Of a DNA stretch of 28,345 nucleotides, positions 22,890 through 28,345 are shown piece after piece. Origin of the DNA: an uncultured Ilumatobacter sp. (GTDB lineage: Bacteria; Actinomycetota; Acidimicrobiia; Acidimicrobiales; Ilumatobacteraceae); NCBI GenBank assembly GCA_938049325.1, contig CALICC010000166.1:1-28345 (forward strand). Reading direction: 5' to 3'. The notes beneath the pieces were generated by a model. That model was not told the origin of the DNA and searched no databases. It saw only the letters and a list, made by a program, of their open reading frames with translations. A program made the position numbers and the translations under genes. Every line of letters begins with the position of its first letter. The first letter of the stretch is position 1.

Positions 22890-23807
22890 TCAGACCGCGA
22901 GTTCGCACCAGTGCTTGTACTCGGCGATCTCGCCGCGCACCGCCTGGTGATACTTCTCGGCAATTGCCAGGGTCATCGGACCCGGGCACGCGATCGAGCG
23001 ATCGTCGACGGAGTTGACAGAGCTGACCTCGGCCGCCGTGCCGCACACGAACGCCTCGTCGGCGATGTAGAGATCGGTGCGGGCGATGTTGTCGAGCACC
23101 GCCTCGAAACCGAGATCGGCTGCAATCGTCATCACCGTGCTCTGCGTGATGCCTTCGAGCGCACCCGCGGACAACGGCGGGCTGATGAGCTTGCCGTGGC
23201 GTGACACGAAGATGTTCTCGCCCGAACACTCGGCGACCAGACCGTTCGGCGCGAGCATGACCGCCTCGTCGTAGCCGGCTTTCAGTGCCTCGACCTTCGC
23301 GAGCGACGAGTTGACGTAGTTGCCAGTGGTCTTGGCTGCCGGCGGCATCGTGTTGTGATCGTGGCGCGTCCACAACGACGTCTTCAGCCGGACACCTTTG
23401 GTGACGGCGTCGTCGCCGAGGTACGCACCCCATGGCCAGCAGGCGATCGACACATCGACCGTGCACGGCAACGTGTTCAAGCCCATCTCGCCGTATCCGA
23501 GGTAGGCGATCGGCCGGATGTAGCACGACGACAGACCCGTCGCCGCAACGGTCTCCTTCGTGGCGGCGATGAGTTCGTCGACCGTGTACGGGATCTCCAT
23601 CCCGAGGATCTTCGCCGAGTTGAACAGCCGCTCGATGTGCTCGGTGAGCCGGAAGATGGCCGGGCCCTCAGCGGTTTCGTAGGCCCGAATGCCTTCGAAC
23701 ACACCCGAGCCGTAGTGCAGTGCGTGCGTCAACACGTGAACCTGGGCCTTCTCCCAGTCGACGAGTTCGCCGTTCATCCAGATCTTCTCGGTTGGTGTGA
23801 TGGGCAT
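22890..23807 (-). CDS. ilvE: Branched-chain amino acid aminotransferase
   Basis: A 305-residue fold type IV PLP enzyme that performs the last step of leucine, isoleucine and valine synthesis. HALHYGSGVFEGIRAY (28-43) is the usual block, K159 in PPAAKTTGNYVNS is the PLP lysine, and E193 in VAECSGENIFV is the residue contacting the ring nitrogen, so the active site looks complete. YIRPIAYLGYGEMG also matches IlvE. ATG 23807 has GGAG a few bases upstream. The leuB stop lies 66 bases upstream on the same strand, suggesting a leuB-ilvE transcript. It contrasts with the divergent paralogue at 9761. Confidence 0.92.
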   Translation of the reverse strand: MPITPTEKIWMNGELVDWEKAQVHVLTHALHYGSGVFEGIRAYETAEGPAIFRLTEHIERLFNSAKILGMEIPYTVDELIAATKETVAATGLSSCYIRPIAYLGYGEMGLNTLPCTVDVSIACWPWGAYLGDDAVTKGVRLKTSLWTRHDHNTMPPAAKTTGNYVNSSLAKVEALKAGYDEAVMLAPNGLVAECSGENIFVSRHGKLISPPLSAGALEGITQSTVMTIAADLGFEAVLDNIARTDLYIADEAFVCGTAAEVSSVNSVDDRSIACPGPMTLAIAEKYHQAVRGEIAEYKHWCELAV

Positions 23808-23873
23808 CGTGGCTCCGGAGGTGTGCTGCCCGCTGAGTGTTGGAAACCGAGCGGGGCGGGTGGTCGAGTCGGA

Positions 23874-24866
23874 TCAGCTTCGCACGCGAGCGGCGATGGC
23901 GTCACCTACGTCGGTGGTGCTCCCGGTGACAGGATCGTCGCAGGCCGCACGAATGCGTTCGGCCGCGGCGCCTTCGCGGAGGAAGTCGAGCATCAACGCT
24001 GCCGACAGGATCGCGGCCGTGGGGTTGGCTTTGTTCTGTCCGACGATGTCGGGAGCCGAGCCGTGCACGGGCTCGAACATCGACGGCGCTGTGCGCGTGG
24101 GGTTCAGGTTGGCCGACGAAGCGAGGCCGATGCCACCCGACACGGCGCCACCGAGGTCGGTCAGGATGTCGCCGAACAGATTGTCGGTGACGATCACGTC
24201 GTAGCGGTGCGGGTCCTGCACGAAGAAGATGCATGCCGCGTCCACGTGGTTGTAGGCGGTGTCGACCTCGGGGAACTCGACTGCGACCTCGTTGAAGGTG
24301 CGTTCCCACAGCCCGCCTGCGAACTGCAAGACGTTGGTCTTGTGGACGAGCGTGAGGTGCTTGCGCGGACGGCTCTGAGCGAGCTCGAATGCGTAACGAA
24401 CGCATCGTTCGACGCCCATCCGGGTGTTGTAGGAACCCTGCGTGGCGACTTCGTGGGGCGTGCCGGTGCGCAGCGAGCCACCCTCACCGACGTACGGACC
24501 TTCGGTGTTCTCACGGATCACGACGAAGTCGTGCGGCTCCGTGCCGCCGGGTGCAGTTCCGACGAACGGGCGCTGGTTGATGTACAGATCGAGATCGAAG
24601 CGCATCTTCAGCAACAGCCCACGTTCGATCACACCAGGTGGAACATCGGGTGTGCCCACGGCGCCGAGCAGAATGCAATCGAAGGCTCGCAACTCGTCGA
24701 GTGTTGCGTCGGACAGGATCTCACCGTCGCGCAGGTACCGCTGGCCGCCGAGATCGAACTCGGTGGTGGTGATGTCGACGCCCGCTGCGCGAACGACCTT
24801 GATCGCCTCGGCGGTCACATCGGGTCCGATGCCGTCGCCGCCGATCACTGCAATGTTGTGAGCCAT
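23874..24866 (-). CDS. leuB: 3-isopropylmalate dehydrogenase
   Basis: A 330-residue beta-decarboxylating dehydrogenase. It oxidises 3-isopropylmalate in leucine synthesis and would also act on 3-methylmalate in the citramalate route. AVIGGDGIGPDVTAEAIKV (6-24) begins the fold, LLGAVGTPDVPPGVIERGLLLKMR carries the substrate arginine, VIRENTEGPYVGEGG is the conserved loop, and TDNLFGDILTDLGGAVSGGIGLA with MFEPVHGSAPDI supplies the metal aspartates and the NAD-binding region. Length is slightly short but complete. ATG 24866, with a TAGGAT hexamer about 12 bases upstream that could be a -10 element of a leader-poor transcript. The downstream neighbour is ilvE. Confidence 0.92.
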   Translation of the reverse strand: MAHNIAVIGGDGIGPDVTAEAIKVVRAAGVDITTTEFDLGGQRYLRDGEILSDATLDELRAFDCILLGAVGTPDVPPGVIERGLLLKMRFDLDLYINQRPFVGTAPGGTEPHDFVVIRENTEGPYVGEGGSLRTGTPHEVATQGSYNTRMGVERCVRYAFELAQSRPRKHLTLVHKTNVLQFAGGLWERTFNEVAVEFPEVDTAYNHVDAACIFFVQDPHRYDVIVTDNLFGDILTDLGGAVSGGIGLASSANLNPTRTAPSMFEPVHGSAPDIVGQNKANPTAAILSAALMLDFLREGAAAERIRAACDDPVTGSTTDVGDAIAARVRS

Positions 24867-24898
24867 AGGTCGCAGATCCTAGGGACTCGAACGCGCAG

Positions 24899-26785
24899 TC
24901 AGCCAGGTTCGCCGTCACCAGGATCTTCGCCGCCTGCGGTCGTCGTCGTGGTCGCCTCGGGCTCGGTCGTCGACGTCTGCGGCGGCGCGGTCGTGGTCGT
25001 GGTCGTCGATGGCGGCGTCGAGGTGGTCGTCGTTGTAGGAACCGAGGTCGTCGTGGTGGTCGTCGTCGGTGGCACCGTCGTGGTCGTCGTCGGTGGCACC
25101 GTGGAAGTGGTCGTGGTCGGCGGCACCGTCGTGGTCGTCGTGGTCGTCGTCGGTGGCGGCGGCTCCTGCCACGGCGACGCGAACACCGTGGGGCGATACC
25201 GGTACGGATTGGGCCACGCATCGCGCAACATGTCGCGGGCGTTGTTCGACACCGACACGATCAGCTGGCCGAACCCGTCCCGCCACGGCAGAAGGTGCGC
25301 GTGATACGTGTTCATCTTGGGGTCGGCCCCGCGCGGAAGAAGTGGACGGGCCTCGACGGTGGTCCATGGCCCCCACGGGTCGTTCGCGACATCGAGCTCG
25401 AACGAGTCTCCCCAGTATCCGTTGACGGCAGTCGAGGCGACCCACTGTCCATCGATGTACCTCGGTTGCATCGGAAACTCGGCCCAGTGTCGCTGCAGGA
25501 ACGGTTCGGCAAGTCGTTCGTCTTGGATCCAGCCGGCTGCCGTCCAGTACTCGGGCTGATCGAACACCCGGCCCCGGTCGACTCGAGCAAGGAACATCTG
25601 CGTTCCGCTGTGGGGTCCGTTGAACCATCCGCCTTCACGCGTCAGGTTTTGCTCGAATGTGTTGCCGAACAGGTACGTGTGCGTGTCGTCGCTTTCGACC
25701 GCGTAACCCCAGATCGGTGTGGCCGCGCCCTGCGTGGCCTGGCGGAAGTCGAGGCGGGCGAGCGTGTTGATGTCGTAGGTGCCCACGAACGTGGCGTTCG
25801 GGTGCCATCCGAGCCCGTCGGGTGGCTTCGGATCGGTCGAGTCCTTGATCATCCGTGCCCAGAACACAAAGAGGCGGCCATTGTGGACTTCGCCACCCAT
25901 CGGCCAGTACCAGGTCTGGAGGGTGGTGGTGCCCTGCCCGATCTCGAACGGCTGCGGTCGCGAGGTGTTGCCCCGATGCAGCAGACGGAAACAACTCCCC
26001 TCTTGCACCAGCGCAGAGTTGTGGATGAAACTCGCCTTGTCGAGCGTCGCCGCGGTCCCGGACTGGTCGACGAACGTGTCTTGGAACAACCACAGGTAGC
26101 GGCCGCCGCCGAGCGCGTACACGTGCTGGTAGTCCCAGCCGAGCACGGGTCCGATCTGCTGGGCGAAGAACACGTCGAGCGCCGCCGCCGACGTATCAGC
26201 GGCGCACCCAACATCGGTCGACACATGGCCACCCGACGTCGTGAAGATGCTCTCCGCCCAAGGCGGCGGCGGTGCTTCCGGCGGTGGCGGGGGCGGTTCG
26301 ACCGGCACCGGGCGTGCGACCACCGCTGGCTCGTCGTTGAGCGGCGGCGCGGTCGGAGGGGGCCCGGGTTCGGTCGTCGGCGGGGGCGGCGGTACCGAGG
26401 TCGTCGTCCCGGTGGCCGAGTTCGAGGGGTCGGGCGTCGAGTCAGGTGCTGTATCGGACGCGGCGAACGGAGTCGAATCCGTCGGTCTCGGAACCACCGG
26501 CACAGTGGTCCGCTCAGCTCGGTCGTCGTCGACCTCGACATCGCTCGCTGTGTCTGTGCGAAGGTTGGCCTCGGCCTCGGAGGTGTTGCCGCTGGGGAGG
26601 ATCGCGAGGGCAAGCCCCGCGAGGCCGACCACGATCAGAAGTGCCCCACCGATCATCAACCGACGGTCTGGTGAGTTCGCCGGGGCGGCGACAGTTCGCT
26701 GCAGCGCCACGGGCGTGTCGTCGAACACGCTGGCACCGGGCGCAGGAGGAGGCAGGCTGCCGCCGTCGTCGATGCCGTCGTCCAT
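24899..26785 (-). CDS. Membrane-anchored extracellular protein with Pro/Thr linkers and a beta-propeller-like domain
   Basis: A 628-residue protein. A short cytoplasmic N-terminus precedes one membrane helix (about 43-63: LMIGGALLIVVGLAGLALAIL), then a Pro/Thr/Glu-rich stalk (about 75-190), a folded domain (about 195-520), and a Thr/Pro-rich tail (about 525-610) of long threonine runs split by VPP. The domain has repeated short strands ending in aromatic motifs (GGGRYLWLFQDTFVD, NGRLFVFWARM, DTHTYLFGNTF, GTQMFLARV), the look of a five-bladed propeller or glycosidase-like DUF4185/DUF5005 fold. Two cysteines (in VGCAAD and GSCFRLL) may pair. The stop is 33 bases upstream of leuB. ATG 26785 is preferred to GTG 26827 because it clears the greA promoter. 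Confidence 0.78.
   Translation of the reverse strand: MDDGIDDGGSLPPPAPGASVFDDTPVALQRTVAAPANSPDRRLMIGGALLIVVGLAGLALAILPSGNTSEAEANLRTDTASDVEVDDDRAERTTVPVVPRPTDSTPFAASDTAPDSTPDPSNSATGTTTSVPPPPPTTEPGPPPTAPPLNDEPAVVARPVPVEPPPPPPEAPPPPWAESIFTTSGGHVSTDVGCAADTSAAALDVFFAQQIGPVLGWDYQHVYALGGGRYLWLFQDTFVDQSGTAATLDKASFIHNSALVQEGSCFRLLHRGNTSRPQPFEIGQGTTTLQTWYWPMGGEVHNGRLFVFWARMIKDSTDPKPPDGLGWHPNATFVGTYDINTLARLDFRQATQGAATPIWGYAVESDDTHTYLFGNTFEQNLTREGGWFNGPHSGTQMFLARVDRGRVFDQPEYWTAAGWIQDERLAEPFLQRHWAEFPMQPRYIDGQWVASTAVNGYWGDSFELDVANDPWGPWTTVEARPLLPRGADPKMNTYHAHLLPWRDGFGQLIVSVSNNARDMLRDAWPNPYRYRPTVFASPWQEPPPPTTTTTTTTVPPTTTTSTVPPTTTTTVPPTTTTTTTSVPTTTTTSTPPSTTTTTTAPPQTSTTEPEATTTTTAGGEDPGDGEPG
24925..25165 (-). 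repeat. Low-complexity Thr/Pro-coding repeats
   Basis: Degenerate GTCGTGGTC-type triplet repeats encode the threonine-rich C-terminal tail. A unit with GGTGGCACCGTCGTGGTC recurs at about 25068-25150. Such repeats are prone to slippage, and they produce long spurious frames on the opposite strand. Confidence 0.8.
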
Positions 26786-26854
26786 CACCCCGAGACTAGG
26801 AGAGCATCGGCGCGTCCAACGGTGCACCTCGGTGCATCGCTATCCTTTCGCCTC

Positions 26855-27304
26855 ATGGCCAATCCGCAGCTCTCCCAAAGCGCGTTCGACAAGTTGAAGG
26901 CGGAGTTCGACGACCTGACCACTCGCGGCCGAATCGAAGTCGCCAACAAGATCGAGGTTGCCCGAGAAGAGGGCGATCTGAAGGAAAACGCCGGTTACCA
27001 CGCAGCCAAAGACGAACAGGGCCACATGGAAGGCCGAATTCGCCAGCTCGAGCATCTCCTCGAGAACGCCGAGATCATCGCAGCGTCGAGCGTCTACACA
27101 ATCGTGTACGACGGGGACTCTGACGACATGGCCGAGCGCTACCTCATCGGCAACATGGAGGAGAGCATCGACGACGCCGATGTCATCAGCTCGACCTCGC
27201 CGCTCGGCGCCGCGCTCGACGGAGCATCCGCCGGTGACTCGGTCACCTACGAGGCACCGAACGGATCGCTCACCGTCAAGGTCCTGAAGGTCGAGACGGT
27301 CTGA
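26855..27304 (+). CDS. greA: Transcription elongation factor GreA
   Basis: A 149-residue factor that enters the RNA polymerase secondary channel and stimulates cleavage of backtracked RNA. The coiled-coil tip motif AREEGDLKENAGYHAAKDEQ spans 36-55, with the catalytic acidic residues D41 and E44. GRIRQLEHLLENAEII follows. The C-terminal FKBP-like domain (about 80-149) is complete and ends in VKVLKVE. The start ATG 26855 follows a TATCCT -10-like sequence by about 8 bases, so the transcript may be leaderless. An upstream frame from 26822 is probably not translated. The next gene starts 44 bases after the stop, and a common transcript is likely. Confidence 0.93.
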   Translation: MANPQLSQSAFDKLKAEFDDLTTRGRIEVANKIEVAREEGDLKENAGYHAAKDEQGHMEGRIRQLEHLLENAEIIAASSVYTIVYDGDSDDMAERYLIGNMEESIDDADVISSTSPLGAALDGASAGDSVTYEAPNGSLTVKVLKVETV

Positions 27305-27348
27305 ACGACCTCATCGCGAACGAGTCGGCCCCCGAGTCGACGCCCATC

Positions 27349-28263
27349 GTGGAACCCCAGCGCGCCGTGGACGAGTCGAGCGCCGAAGGCTCGCTCGTCG
27401 AGACGTCGCTGAATGACGTGGAGATCGCAACACCCGACCTGCCACCGGCGAAGTTCGTGGACGTGTCGGATCTCGGCACCGTGCTGGTCCGCGAGTTCGG
27501 GCCACGTGATGCGGAGATCACCGTTGTGCTGTTGCACGGCTGGACGGCAACCGCCGATCTCAACTGGTTCCGGTGCTACGACGCGCTGGGCGAACGGTTC
27601 CGGGTCATCGCGTTCGATCACCGCGGTCACGGCTCAGGACTGCGTTCGAAGAAGCGCTTCCGCCTCGAAGACTGTGCCGATGACGCAGTCGAGGTGGCCC
27701 GCGCACTCGGCGTCGAGAAGTTCGTCCCCGTGGGCTACTCGATGGGCGGCCCGGTCGCTCAGCTGATCTGGCGTCGTCACCCCGAGCGAGTACGTGGCTT
27801 GGCGCTGTGTGCAACAGCGCCGGTGTTCTCCGTGAAGCGAGTCGAGCGCTTGGGCTTCCTCGGCGCGAGCGGCTTGGCGGCGCTTGCACGGGTGGCCCCC
27901 GAACAGACTCGGACGTGGCTCACCGACCAGTTGTATCTCCAGCGGAAGTCCCAGGAGTGGGAGCCGTGGGCAATCCGAGAAGCGTCGAGCCATGATTGGC
28001 GAATGCTCCTGGAAGCCGGCACTGCGATCGGCGCGTTCGACTCGACCGACTGGATCGGCGGACTCGACGTTCCCGCCTCGGTGATCGTGACGATGAACGA
28101 CAACGTGGTCAGTCGGCGACGACAAACCATGCTGTTCGACCTCCTTCCCGATGCACACGTGGCGCGCATCGACGGTGACCACGGTGCCGTGGTCGACATG
28201 GCTGACCAGTTCGTGCCAGCACTCATGCGGTCGATCATCTCGATCGAGGAACGGGTTCAATGA
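27349..28263 (+). CDS. Alpha/beta-fold hydrolase
   Basis: A 304-residue protein with the full hydrolase pattern. LLHGWTATADLNWF (oxyanion-hole HG, about 63-76), FDHRGHGSG (about 86-94), nucleophile elbow GYSMGG near 128-133, a MNDNVV strand with a candidate catalytic acid, and GDHGAV near the end with the histidine. These are the elements of epoxide-hydrolase- and esterase-like enzymes; the substrate is unknown. The GTG at 27349 is used; GTG 27367 is possible, and the first 40 residues are acidic and poorly conserved. Its stop overlaps the next gene (ATGA), so the two are translationally coupled. Confidence 0.87.
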   Translation: MEPQRAVDESSAEGSLVETSLNDVEIATPDLPPAKFVDVSDLGTVLVREFGPRDAEITVVLLHGWTATADLNWFRCYDALGERFRVIAFDHRGHGSGLRSKKRFRLEDCADDAVEVARALGVEKFVPVGYSMGGPVAQLIWRRHPERVRGLALCATAPVFSVKRVERLGFLGASGLAALARVAPEQTRTWLTDQLYLQRKSQEWEPWAIREASSHDWRMLLEAGTAIGAFDSTDWIGGLDVPASVIVTMNDNVVSRRRQTMLFDLLPDAHVARIDGDHGAVVDMADQFVPALMRSIISIEERVQ

Positions 28264-28345
28264 CCAGCGAATCGACCAGCAAACGCGGATCCAGCCGCAC
28301 ATTCGGCATCGCCGTGCTCGCACTCGCTGCCACGGTTGCCGGAGG
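28260..28345 (+). CDS. N-terminus of an exported or membrane protein (cut by window edge)
   Basis: Partial: 28 codons visible. The ATG overlaps the TGA of the alpha/beta hydrolase gene. The residues MTSESTSKRGSSRT followed by FGIAVLALAATVAGG look like a basic N-region and the start of a hydrophobic segment, either a signal peptide or a membrane anchor. Nothing further can be said. Confidence 0.6.
   Translation, partial: MTSESTSKRGSSRTFGIAVLALAATVAG

Noticed and set aside
24925..25165. Short regular repeats considered as a CRISPR-like array.
   Set aside because: They are degenerate coding triplet repeats with no unique spacers and no cas genes nearby.
23355..25304. Plus-strand open frame of 649 codons with a valine/glycine-rich end.
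   Set aside because: Antisense to ilvE, leuB and the Thr/Pro repeats, whose complement yields valine and glycine runs.

Overview
This is a high-GC window with dense gene packing and many GTG starts. It contains no rRNA, tRNA, CRISPR array or recognisable transposase. The fused two-domain F420 enzyme FbiC, an F420-type LLM oxidoreductase, a LexA box of the actinobacterial/Gram-positive type and the gene repertoire point to Actinomycetota. I suspect an Acidimicrobiia/Ilumatobacter-like lineage, but that placement is inference because no marker gene is present.

Layout. 1-3142 (minus): an HxlR regulator, fbiC, and the 5' end of ribA, which overlaps the fbiC stop. This joins deazaflavin synthesis to the pathway that supplies its ribitylaminouracil precursor. 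3247-3996 (plus): a VIT/CCC1 metal transporter divergent from hxlR, with a duplicated 15-bp element between them. 4022-5480 (minus): dinB (DNA polymerase IV) preceded by a consensus LexA box, a G-quadruplex-prone tract and a large palindrome. 5481-8600: acetoacetyl-CoA synthetase (minus) divergent from an aromatic aminotransferase (plus). 8606-11758 (minus): SnoaL-like protein, sulfotransferase-like protein translationally coupled to a class IV aminotransferase, then galT. 11844-12584 (plus): lipoprotein with a variant L,D-transpeptidase domain. 12615-16637 (minus): conserved hypothetical, TetR regulator, citramalate synthase and an AcuI/YhdH-like reductase.

16638-17561 is the only long stretch without a convincing gene. 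It is compositionally unlike its neighbours, with direct repeats at one end and two strong hairpins at the other. 17562-22843: hypothetical, LLM oxidoreductase, lipoprotein hydrolase, small membrane protein, DinB-superfamily protein, TIGR01777-type epimerase, and an APH-family kinase. The last two are divergent across a second copy of the palindrome seen near dinB. 22890-26785 (minus): ilvE, leuB and a membrane-anchored extracellular protein with Pro/Thr-rich linkers. 26855-end (plus): greA, an alpha/beta hydrolase and the start of a further exported or membrane protein.

Together cimA, leuB and ilvE cover steps of branched-chain amino acid synthesis through citramalate. FbiC makes the cofactor core that the LLM protein probably uses. 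The most noteworthy signals are the LexA box that corrects the dinB start, the two related palindromes, the aminotransferase/sulfotransferase pair, and the anomalous 16.6-17.5 kb segment.
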